Source: Streptomyces sp. NBC_00234 (GTDB lineage Bacteria; Actinomycetota; Actinomycetes; Streptomycetales; Streptomycetaceae). From it: a DNA stretch of 64,000 nucleotides. A model generated the notes under the pieces. It saw only the letters and a list, made by a program, of their open reading frames with translations, had not been told where the DNA came from and did not search any database. This document shows, one piece after another, positions 31,650 to 39,365 of this stretch. The stretch lies in the NCBI RefSeq assembly GCF_036195325.1, contig NZ_CP108101.1, positions 4,898,001 to 4,962,000 on the forward strand, written 5' to 3'. A program made the translations under genes and the position numbers. Within the stretch, counting starts at the first letter, position 1; each line of letters begins with the position of its first letter.

Positions 31650-32890
31650 CCACGCGGACCGTGACGACGACGGAACCGGAGAACCCGGAGGAGAAGGAGG
31701 CGGCGACGGGGGCGTCCGCCCACGACGAACGGCTGCGGCGCTGGCGGATGGTGCTGGGCGGGGACAGCGCGGAGAGCACCGGCTGCACCCTCACCGGCCG
31801 TGACGTCGCGATGGACGGCGCCCTGGCCGCGCTGTACGGAGGCGGGGGCAAGCCCGGCGGCCGGGGAGGCTCGGAGCGTTCGGGGGGACTCGGCGCGTCC
31901 GCCCCGTCCGTCGCCCGCTGGCTCGGCGACATCCGCACGTACTTCCCCAGCTCCGTCGTCCAGGTCATGCAGCGTGACGCGATCGACCGGCTCGGGCTGT
32001 CCGCGCTGCTGCTGGAGCCGGAGATGCTGGAAGCCGTCGAGGCCGACGTCCACCTCGTCGGCACGCTGCTCTCCCTCAACAAGGCGATGCCGGAGACGAC
32101 GAAGGAGACGGCAAGAGCCGTCGTGCGCAAGGTCGTCGACGACCTGGAGAAGCGGCTCTCCACCCGTACCAAGGCGACTCTGACCGGCGCCCTGGACCGC
32201 TCGGCGAAAATCAACCGGCCGCGTCACCGGGACATCGACTGGGACCGCACCATCCGGGCGAACCTCAAGAACTACCTGCCCGTCCCCGGAAAGGACGGAG
32301 CAGGCACGGTCATTCCCGAACGGCTCATCGGGTACGGGCGCGCGGCCCGCGCCGTGAAGAAGGACGTCATCCTCTGCATCGACCAGTCGGGTTCCATGGC
32401 CGCTTCCGTCGTCTACGCCTCGGTGTTCGGCGCGGTGCTCGCCTCCATGCGCACCCTGGCGACCCGCCTCGTCGTCTTCGACACCGCCGTCGTCGACCTC
32501 ACCGACCAGCTCGACGACCCGGTCGACGTGCTCTTCGGTACCCAGCTCGGCGGTGGCACGGACATCAACCGGGCGCTGGCCTACTGCCAGTCGAAGATCA
32601 CCCGGCCCGCCGACACCGTGGTCGTCCTCATCAGCGACCTCTACGAGGGCGGCATCCGCGACGAGATGCTCAAGCGCGTCGCCGCGATGAAGGCGTCCGG
32701 TGTGGAGTTCGTGACGCTGCTCGCGCTCTCCGACGAAGGAGCGCCCGCCTACGACCGTGAGCACGCCGCCGCACTCGGCGCCCTGGGTGCGCCTGCCTTC
32801 GCCTGCACCCCCGATCTCTTCCCCGACATCATGGCGGCGGCGATCGAGAAGCGCCCCCTGCCCATTCCGGACAAGGAGACCCATCAGTAA
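31646..32890 (+). CDS. VWA domain protein (CoxE/MoxR-partner type)
   Basis: A 414-residue protein. The N-terminal half is helical with a Gly-rich loop (65-85). The C-terminal von Willebrand A domain has a full MIDAS: DQSGS (246-250), Thr in LGGGTDINRAL and Asp in VVLISDLYEGG. Such VWA proteins bind metal ions and substrates for MoxR ATPases. It overlaps the DUF5682 stop by 4 bp and is followed 8 nt later by a terminator, so it closes the operon. Confidence 0.92.
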   Translation: MTTRTVTTTEPENPEEKEAATGASAHDERLRRWRMVLGGDSAESTGCTLTGRDVAMDGALAALYGGGGKPGGRGGSERSGGLGASAPSVARWLGDIRTYFPSSVVQVMQRDAIDRLGLSALLLEPEMLEAVEADVHLVGTLLSLNKAMPETTKETARAVVRKVVDDLEKRLSTRTKATLTGALDRSAKINRPRHRDIDWDRTIRANLKNYLPVPGKDGAGTVIPERLIGYGRAARAVKKDVILCIDQSGSMAASVVYASVFGAVLASMRTLATRLVVFDTAVVDLTDQLDDPVDVLFGTQLGGGTDINRALAYCQSKITRPADTVVVLISDLYEGGIRDEMLKRVAAMKASGVEFVTLLALSDEGAPAYDREHAAALGALGAPAFACTPDLFPDIMAAAIEKRPLPIPDKETHQ

Positions 32891-32897
32891 CACGGGA

Positions 32898-32926
32898 CTT
32901 GCGCGACCCCCTGAGGGTCGTGCAAG
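32898..32926 (+). terminator. Terminator after the MoxR-DUF5682-VWA operon
   Basis: A 12-bp stem with one G-T pair (32898-32909 with 32915-32926) and 5-nt loop, 8 nt after the VWA stop. Confidence 0.8.
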
Positions 32927-32995
32927 CATCGCCCCCGTCGCCTGCGGAGGACCGCATTCCGCGGCCCCGTGCCCCTTGGGAAGGCTCACCCCGAC

Positions 32996-33940
32996 ATGAC
33001 CACTGCTGTTGCCCGTGCGGCTGACGGCCTGCGCCCTGTGCGCGGGACGGCCGGCCGGCGCGTGCTGCAGGTGGTGCTGTTCCTCGGGGCCCTGCTGGCA
33101 CTCGGTCTGCTCTTCGGGGGCGAGGCGCACGCGACGCAACGGCTCACTCCGGAGCTCACCGACGCCGGGACGGCGATGACGTCGGAGGCGGAGGCGACAG
33201 CCGACCGGCTGGTGGACCACGCCGAGGAGTCCGTACCCCCGTCGGCCGAGCAGCCGGAGGAAGCCGCGGACCGGCAGGCGGCGACGCCTACCGCCGGGTC
33301 CGTAACTCCGTCGAACGCCGTGCCGGTTCGGGACGTACGCCGGGAGTGGGAGCGGGAACCGCAGCGGCTGCCGAGCGCAGTCGTCCGGACCGTGCGGGAC
33401 GACGTTGCCCGGCCTGCGGAGGACGTGGTCACGCACTCCGCCCAGGACACCGTCCACGAGCTCACCCGTGTCCTCGGCTCCGTCGCGGGCGCCCTCCCGC
33501 CGCTGCCGCACCTGTTGCCGTCCGCACCGCCCGTGCCGTCGCTGCCGGGAGCCACGGACCCGCTGCCCACCGCCCCGGCGGACGGCGCCGCGGATTCCGT
33601 CCACCCCGGTGTCGCAGCACAGGACAGCGGCCTTCCCGCTGCGGACACCTCCGTGACGGGCCTCCGTGCCACCCCGCTCGGCGCGGTCGTGGCCGGCGAC
33701 GGCACGGACCGGGCTGCCGCGCCGGAGTTCCGGCGGGCCGAGGGCCGTTCGCCCCTCGACCCCTGCGGAGGCTTCGGCCGTACGCCGGCGGCCGAGACCC
33801 ACCAACCGCGCGGCGCCGATCAGCAGGCCGCACCGGTGGCGCACGGGCCCTCCTTCGGACTGACGAGCGGCGCCGGCCTCCCGGCGACCACCGCGCCGGT
33901 CCGCGACCGATCGGGCCAGATCCTCGCATTCCCCGGCTAG
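32996..33940 (+). CDS. Secreted or membrane-anchored Pro/Ala-rich protein
   Basis: A 314-residue protein of no recognised family. A basic N-terminus and a hydrophobic helix (RVLQVVLFLGALLALGLLFG) ending near a GEAHAT site look like a signal peptide. The mature part is acidic and Pro/Ala/Thr-rich, with a helical segment (TVRDDVARPAEDVVTHSAQD) and many Pro-Leu pairs. ATG 32996 has GGAAGG about 10 nt upstream. It precedes another secreted, similarly rich protein by 106 bp; the two may act together at the cell surface. Probably disordered. Confidence 0.7.
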   Translation: MTTAVARAADGLRPVRGTAGRRVLQVVLFLGALLALGLLFGGEAHATQRLTPELTDAGTAMTSEAEATADRLVDHAEESVPPSAEQPEEAADRQAATPTAGSVTPSNAVPVRDVRREWEREPQRLPSAVVRTVRDDVARPAEDVVTHSAQDTVHELTRVLGSVAGALPPLPHLLPSAPPVPSLPGATDPLPTAPADGAADSVHPGVAAQDSGLPAADTSVTGLRATPLGAVVAGDGTDRAAAPEFRRAEGRSPLDPCGGFGRTPAAETHQPRGADQQAAPVAHGPSFGLTSGAGLPATTAPVRDRSGQILAFPG

Positions 33941-34046
33941 GGCAGGCCGTTCCCCGCCTCGACCTGCCGCGCGGGGGCGGAACAGGTCTGCCCGCCGTCC
34001 GGAACGTTCCGGACCGCCGATCGAATCCGAAGGATCTGACATCCAC

Positions 34047-35186
34047 ATGCACAAGAACATCCGCCGTTCCATAGCCGTCGCCGCCACCGCCACCGGAATG
34101 TGGGCGCTCGGTACCGCTGCGGCCGCCGCGGACGAACTCCCGGTTTCCGTACCGCTGTCCACCCCGGATCTCGGCGCCGAAGCAACCGACGCGGTGAACG
34201 GGGTCGACGGCATCGAGGCCGTCACGGACACCGTCCGGTCGACGACCACCGAGGTCGGGGAAGCCGTCGGGACCAGCACGGCGGCAGTGAAGAGCGCCGT
34301 GACCGACGAGGCCGCCCCGGTGGCCGGGAAGACCCGGCAGGCCGCCGGCGCGGTGACCGGCAAGGCCACGGGCACCGTCGAGCACGCCCGTGCCCGGACC
34401 GGCGTCCCGGCCGCGCAGGACCTCCTGACCGTCCCGAACGCCCTGGACGTCCAGGACGTGGACGCCGGCAAGGACCTCCCGGGCGCGCAGGGCCTTCCCG
34501 CCTGGGCCCTCCCGGTCTGGGCCCAGCCCTCGTACGACGTCCCCGCAGTCCCCGAGGCGGAGATCGACTACCTCTTCGGCCCCATCGAGCAGATCCCGGG
34601 CTACGCGCAGGAGGCGACCCCCGCCGTCCTGAGCGCCACCCAGGACGCCGCCCGGGGCACGACCCGCACGGCAGTGGCCCAGGCCGGACCGGCGGTCGGC
34701 CAGACCTCCGACGCCGTGCTGCCGCCCGTCGTCGGCCAGGCCGTCTCCGCGCTGCTGCCCGTCGTCGGTCAGGCGCTCGGCGACCTCGGCGGGCTCGTCG
34801 AGGGCGTCGTCGGCGAGGTCGGCCCGTTCGCCGACGGTGTCGTGGGCGAGACCGTCGCCCCCTTCGCGCAGGGCGTGGCCACCGAGGTCCAGCCGCTCGC
34901 GTACGGCGTCTCCGGTGCCGTCCAGCCCTTCGCCGAGGGTGTCGTCGCGGACGTCCAGCCGCTGGCGCAGGGCGTGACGCAGGGCGCCGTCGCCCCGTTC
35001 GCGCAGGGGGTCACCGCCCAGGTGCAGCCGCTGGCGCAGGGCGTGGGCGGCCAGACCCGGCCGTTCGCCGACGGGCTGGTGGGCACGGCGGGCGACAGCG
35101 CGCGTCCCGCGGTGGCGAACGCCGCGTACGGAGCAGCCGGTCTGACCTCGGTCGCTCCCGCCTTCGTGACCGGGGCGACGTCGTGA
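34047..35186 (+). CDS. Secreted protein with 11-residue repeats
   Basis: A 379-residue exported protein. The signal peptide (MHKNIRRSIAVAATATGMWA...) ends near AAAAADE. The middle is Ala/Val/Thr-rich. Residues about 260-347 hold eight head-to-tail repeats of 11 (sometimes 12) residues with the pattern P-F/L-A-x-G-V-x-x-x-V-x, for example PLAQGV and PFAEGV. The periodicity suggests an extended or solenoid surface structure. AAGGATCT precedes the ATG. It has no catalytic motif. The function is unknown; a Streptomyces cell-surface or sporulation-associated role is a guess. Confidence 0.75.
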   Translation: MHKNIRRSIAVAATATGMWALGTAAAAADELPVSVPLSTPDLGAEATDAVNGVDGIEAVTDTVRSTTTEVGEAVGTSTAAVKSAVTDEAAPVAGKTRQAAGAVTGKATGTVEHARARTGVPAAQDLLTVPNALDVQDVDAGKDLPGAQGLPAWALPVWAQPSYDVPAVPEAEIDYLFGPIEQIPGYAQEATPAVLSATQDAARGTTRTAVAQAGPAVGQTSDAVLPPVVGQAVSALLPVVGQALGDLGGLVEGVVGEVGPFADGVVGETVAPFAQGVATEVQPLAYGVSGAVQPFAEGVVADVQPLAQGVTQGAVAPFAQGVTAQVQPLAQGVGGQTRPFADGLVGTAGDSARPAVANAAYGAAGLTSVAPAFVTGATS

Positions 35187-35308
35187 CCGTGGCGACGTCG
35201 TGACCGGGCCGACTTCGTGACCGTGGCGACGGTCCCGTTCACCGCTCCGGAGTACCCGGCCGGCCGGATCTGACCCGCGGGCCGCACCCGTGGTCCGGTG
35301 CCGGCACA

Positions 35309-35371
35309 GGCGCCGGGCGGTTCCCCGTCCCCTCCGTTCACACGGTCGGGGGCAGGGAACCGCCCGGCGCC
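35309..35371. terminator. Long hairpin after the repeat-protein gene
   Basis: A perfect 17-bp inverted repeat (35309-35325 with 35355-35371) around a 29-nt loop, 122 bp after the stop. The remaining part of the 446-bp gap to sucC has only the promoter region, with GATAAC-like boxes near 35494, and no gene. Confidence 0.65.
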
Positions 35372-35632
35372 GCCGTCGTTCCGGCAGAGGCCGCCACCTG
35401 CCGTTCTGTCCACCACGACCCGGTATCCGGGGCGATCTGTGACAGTAATCACCGCCCAGGTGTGATCTGCGATTTAGGGTCCGGAGGAGCGCGGAGATAA
35501 CCTGCGGGATGGACATGCCGCGTACCCGGACACCGTGTGCGCCTCCCTGGTGACAGCGCAGTCACGTTGCCCTTCGCGGCACTGCCCACGCAGAAGAACG
35601 AACCGCGAGACCACTAAAAGGGACGGACGCGC

Positions 35633-36814
35633 GTGGACCTGTTCGAGTACCAGGCGAGGGACCTCTTCGCCAAGCACGGTGTACCGGTGCTGGCCGGTGA
35701 AGTCATTGACACGCCTGAGGCAGCCCGCGAGGCGACCGAGCGGCTGGGCGGCAAGTCCGTCGTCAAGGCGCAGGTGAAGGTCGGTGGCCGAGGCAAGGCC
35801 GGCGGCGTCAAGCTGGCCGCCAACCCCGACGAGGCGGTCGCCCGTGCGACCGACATCCTCGGCATGGACATCAAGGGCCACACGGTCCACAAGGTGATGA
35901 TCGCCGAGCTCTCCCCGGAGATCGAGGCGGAGTACTACGTCTCGTACCTCCTCGACCGCACCAACCGCACCTTCCTGGCCATGGCCTCGGTGCAGGGCGG
36001 CATGGACATCGAGGAGGTCGCGGAGAAGACCCCCGAGGCCCTCGCGAAGGTCCCGGTCAACGCCGTGGACGGCGTTGACATCGTCAAGGCCCGCGAGATC
36101 GTGGCCCAGGCGAAGTTCCCGGCCGACGTGGCCGAGGGTGTCGCCGAGGCCATGGTGACCCTGTGGGACACCTTCGTCGCGGAGGACGCCCTCCTCGTCG
36201 AGGTCAACCCGCTGGTGAAGACCAAGGACGGCCGGATCCTGGCCCTGGACGGAAAGGTCTCTCTCGACGAGAACGCCGACTTCCGCCAGCCCGGCCACGA
36301 GGCCCTCGAGGACAAGGCCGCAGCCAACCCGCTCGAGGCTGCCGCCAAGGCCAAGAACCTCAACTACGTCAAGCTCGACGGCGAGGTCGGCATCATCGGT
36401 AACGGTGCCGGTCTGGTCATGTCGACCCTGGACGTCGTCGCGTACGCCGGTGAGAACCACGGCAACGTGAAGCCCGCCAACTTCCTCGACATCGGTGGCG
36501 GCGCCTCCGCAGAGGTCATGGCGAACGGCCTGGAGATCATCCTCGGCGACCCGGACGTCAAGTCCGTCTTCGTCAACGTCTTCGGTGGCATCACCGCTTG
36601 TGACGAGGTCGCCAACGGCATCGTCCAGGCGCTGGCGCTGCTTGAGTCCAAGGGCGAGAAGGTCGAGAAGCCGCTGGTCGTGCGCCTCGACGGCAACAAC
36701 GCGGAGCTGGGTCGCAAGATCCTTTCCGACGCCAACCACCCGCTCGTGCAGCGCGTGGACACCATGGACGGCGCGGCCGACAAGGCCGCCGAGCTCGCCG
36801 CGGCTGCGAAGTAA
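35633..36814 (+). CDS. sucC: Succinyl-CoA synthetase (ADP-forming) beta subunit
   Basis: A 393-residue ATP-grasp subunit that binds nucleotide and, with SucD, makes succinate and ATP from succinyl-CoA in the TCA cycle. The N-terminus MDLFEYQARDLFAKHGVPV and the grasp-loop KAQVKVGGRGKAGG are diagnostic; GGAS and VFGGITACDEVA appear in the C-terminal flavodoxin-like part. The start is GTG 35633 after AAAAGGGACGG. sucD follows after 21 bp. The full length is normal for the family. Confidence 0.98.
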   Translation: MDLFEYQARDLFAKHGVPVLAGEVIDTPEAAREATERLGGKSVVKAQVKVGGRGKAGGVKLAANPDEAVARATDILGMDIKGHTVHKVMIAELSPEIEAEYYVSYLLDRTNRTFLAMASVQGGMDIEEVAEKTPEALAKVPVNAVDGVDIVKAREIVAQAKFPADVAEGVAEAMVTLWDTFVAEDALLVEVNPLVKTKDGRILALDGKVSLDENADFRQPGHEALEDKAAANPLEAAAKAKNLNYVKLDGEVGIIGNGAGLVMSTLDVVAYAGENHGNVKPANFLDIGGGASAEVMANGLEIILGDPDVKSVFVNVFGGITACDEVANGIVQALALLESKGEKVEKPLVVRLDGNNAELGRKILSDANHPLVQRVDTMDGAADKAAELAAAAK

Positions 36815-36835
36815 GGGACGAGGGACTCCAACACC

Positions 36836-37720
36836 ATGGCTATCTTCCTCACCAAGGACAGCAAGGTCATCGTCCAGGGGATGACCGGCGCCACGGGCAT
36901 GAAGCACACCAAGCTCATGCTGGCTGACGGCACCAACATCGTCGGTGGCGTGAACCCGCGCAAGGCCGGTACGTCCGTCGACTTCGACGGCACCGAGGTT
37001 CCGGTCTTCGGTTCCGTCAAGGAAGCGATGGAGAAGACGGGCGCCGACGTGTCCGTTCTCTTCGTGCCGCCGGCGTTCGCGAAGGCCGCCGTCGTCGAGG
37101 CGATCGACGCCGAGATCCCGCTGGCCGTCGTCATCACCGAGGGCATCGCCGTCCACGACTCGGCCGCCTTCTGGGCGTACGCCGGTTCGAAGGGCAACAA
37201 GACCCGGATCATCGGTCCGAACTGCCCCGGCCTGATCACCCCCGGCCAGTCCAACGCCGGCATCATCCCGGGCGACATCACGAAGCCCGGCCGCATCGGT
37301 CTCGTGTCCAAGTCCGGCACGCTGACCTACCAGATGATGTACGAGCTCCGTGACATCGGCTTCTCGTCCGCCGTCGGCATCGGTGGCGACCCGGTCATCG
37401 GTACGACGCACATCGACGCCCTCGCGGCGTTCGAGGCCGACCCCGAGACCGACCTCATCGTGATGATCGGCGAGATCGGTGGCGACGCCGAGGAGCGTGC
37501 CGCCGACTTCATCGCGAAGAACGTCACGAAGCCGGTCGTCGGTTACGTCGCGGGCTTCACCGCCCCCGAGGGCAAGACCATGGGCCACGCCGGCGCCATC
37601 GTCTCCGGCTCCTCCGGTACCGCCCAGGCGAAGAAGGAGGCCCTCGAGGCCGCCGGCGTGAAGGTCGGCAAGACGCCGACCGAGACCGCCAAGCTGGCGC
37701 GCGAGATCCTCGGCGCCTGA
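36836..37720 (+). CDS. sucD: Succinyl-CoA synthetase alpha subunit
   Basis: A 294-residue CoA-binding subunit partnering SucC. The Rossmann motif GMTGATGMKH is at 15-24; the phosphohistidine is His251 in TMGHAGAIVSG. The GPNCPG segment binds CoA phosphates. It is co-transcribed with sucC (21-bp gap) and closed by a strong terminator. Full length and complete. Confidence 0.98.
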   Translation: MAIFLTKDSKVIVQGMTGATGMKHTKLMLADGTNIVGGVNPRKAGTSVDFDGTEVPVFGSVKEAMEKTGADVSVLFVPPAFAKAAVVEAIDAEIPLAVVITEGIAVHDSAAFWAYAGSKGNKTRIIGPNCPGLITPGQSNAGIIPGDITKPGRIGLVSKSGTLTYQMMYELRDIGFSSAVGIGGDPVIGTTHIDALAAFEADPETDLIVMIGEIGGDAEERAADFIAKNVTKPVVGYVAGFTAPEGKTMGHAGAIVSGSSGTAQAKKEALEAAGVKVGKTPTETAKLAREILGA

Positions 37721-37768
37721 TCGCGGCGACGCGGCGGCAGCCGCCGCGTCACCGCGTCACCGCACGGA

Positions 37769-37816
37769 CGGCGCGGGCCCGCACCCTGATCGAAGGGTGC
37801 GGGCCCGCGCCGTTTT
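37769..37816 (+). terminator. Rho-independent terminator after sucCD
   Basis: A perfect 19-bp stem (37769-37787 with 37794-37812) with a 6-nt loop followed by TTTT. It is one of the few terminators here with a T run and lies between convergent genes. Confidence 0.93.
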
Positions 37817-37841
37817 CGTGCGCGCTCCGTGGGGAACGCCG

Positions 37842-39257
37842 TCAGCGAATCTGCGGGACCAGCCGCTCCGGGCCGTGCGCGAGCTCGCCGCGGAGCGCCT
37901 TCTGGAGCTTCAGGTCCTGCGGGGTGAGCTTCTGAGGTCCGCCTCGCGGAGGCACTCCGCCGACCCGTTCGGCGGGGGCCAGCGGCTGCTCGTAGTGGGT
38001 GGGGGCGGTGTGCAGCGTGAGGGCCGTGACGCCCACGAGCAGCGCCGCGAAGGCGATGGCCGCCCGGGTCCAGAGCCTCGCCTTGCGCTCGCTCCCCGAG
38101 CGGACGATGCCGGCCGGGGACGGCGCGGGCACGTGTTCGGCGAGGGCGAGCGCACCGAGCCGGTCGTGCAGCAGCGCCGACTGCTCGACGGGGGAGGAGA
38201 GGTCCGCCAGTTCGGGGAGCCGCTCGGCGACCGCGGCCCTCGCGGTCATCAGCCGGCCGGCCGCCGCGGGGGTGCTCGCCTCGGTCTCGGCGGCGGTCTC
38301 GGGCAGGTCCAGGCCCACACCGTCGTAGAGCAGCAGGGTGCGGCGGTACGACGGGGGCAGATCGAGCAGCGCGTCGAACAGGGCGCGGCGCTTCGGTTCG
38401 GTCGGCGGCGCGTCCGGGTGCCGGTGGGCGCGGCGCAGCTGGTGCCAGGGCGACATCGCGTACTCGTACGCGGCGGCCCGTACCCAGCCCGCCGGGTCGC
38501 GGTCCACGGCGACCTCGGGCCAGCGCTGCCAGGCCAGCTGGAACGCGTGCTCGACGGACTCCCGGGACAGCCTGCGCCGGCCGGTCAGCAGATAGGTCTG
38601 GCGGACCAGGCCCGGTGCGGCGTGCGTGTACAGGGCGTCGAACGCCTCTTCGGCCGAGATGCCGGAGATGCCGGCGGCGTCGGCGGCGTCCGTGGCGTCC
38701 GTCGCATCGGCGGTGTCGGCGGTGCGGGGGACATCGGCAGGGACTTCCGGGACTTCGGTGACGTCAGGCGCGTCAGGGGCCTCAGGGGTCTCCCGCGCTT
38801 CGGGGGGATCGGCCTCGGCGGAGTTCTCGGCGTCCGTGCCGGTGTCGGGCTCGGTCGGGGACATGGGGGTGCTCCCGGGGGCTTCGACGGAGGGCTGCGG
38901 TGTGCCCCGCACCGGGGTGCGGGGCACGGTCGACGGGGTGGGCGGCCCGGTCTCGCGCGGTGCGGCGGACTCCGGCCGGGTGTTCGGTGGTGGTGTTCCG
39001 GTTCGTTCGGCCGGTTCGGTCGTCCGCTCCGGCGGCCGTGGCTCCTCCGCGGAGCCGATCAGCCTGGCGTACGCCTCGCGTCTGCGCCCTTTGGGGCTGC
39101 TGCGCCCCGTCTCCCAGGAGCGGACGGTGGCACGGGTGACGCCGACAGCGGTCGCCACCTGCTCTTCACTCAGTGACTGTGCTTCTCGCAGCCTGCGCCG
39201 CTCCTTGGGGGAGGGCAACGGGGCCGCTGCGGTGGACTCCGACGTGCTCTGAGTCAT
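37842..39257 (-). CDS. XRE-type HTH / sigma-like / single-helix membrane protein
   Basis: A 471-residue composite regulator. Residues 18-70 form an XRE-family HTH (LREAQSLSEEQVATAVGVTR). A long acidic, Pro/Thr/Ala-rich linker (75-200) has DAPD/TDATDA-like repeats. Residues 202-345 resemble ECF sigma regions 2 and 4 (AEEAFDALYTHAAPGLVRQT; then FDALLDLPPSYRRTLLLYDG) without strongly conserved -10 contacts. A transmembrane helix is at 396-416 and a short exported tail follows. A membrane-tethered sigma-like regulator is the literal reading; it may bind DNA only through the HTH. ATG 39257 follows GAGG. Confidence 0.8.
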   Translation of the reverse strand: MTQSTSESTAAAPLPSPKERRRLREAQSLSEEQVATAVGVTRATVRSWETGRSSPKGRRREAYARLIGSAEEPRPPERTTEPAERTGTPPPNTRPESAAPRETGPPTPSTVPRTPVRGTPQPSVEAPGSTPMSPTEPDTGTDAENSAEADPPEARETPEAPDAPDVTEVPEVPADVPRTADTADATDATDAADAAGISGISAEEAFDALYTHAAPGLVRQTYLLTGRRRLSRESVEHAFQLAWQRWPEVAVDRDPAGWVRAAAYEYAMSPWHQLRRAHRHPDAPPTEPKRRALFDALLDLPPSYRRTLLLYDGVGLDLPETAAETEASTPAAAGRLMTARAAVAERLPELADLSSPVEQSALLHDRLGALALAEHVPAPSPAGIVRSGSERKARLWTRAAIAFAALLVGVTALTLHTAPTHYEQPLAPAERVGGVPPRGGPQKLTPQDLKLQKALRGELAHGPERLVPQIR

Positions 39258-39285
39258 GAGGCGGCCTCGGGAGCGCTGCACTGGG

Positions 39286-39313
39286 TGAAAAAGTACATAA
39301 ACGTATATTGAGC
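39286..39313. promoter_or_regulatory. AT-rich divergent promoter between the HTH-sigma gene and perM
   Basis: A 28-bp AT-rich island (TACATAAACGTATATT core) in an otherwise GC-rich region, 30 bp from the HTH-sigma start. It could hold the -10 boxes of both genes and an autoregulatory HTH site. Confidence 0.4.
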
Positions 39314-39365
39314 GACACAGCGGCCGTTCGCCTGTTACGCGAAATAAGCGCGTGTCGTTGGGAGC

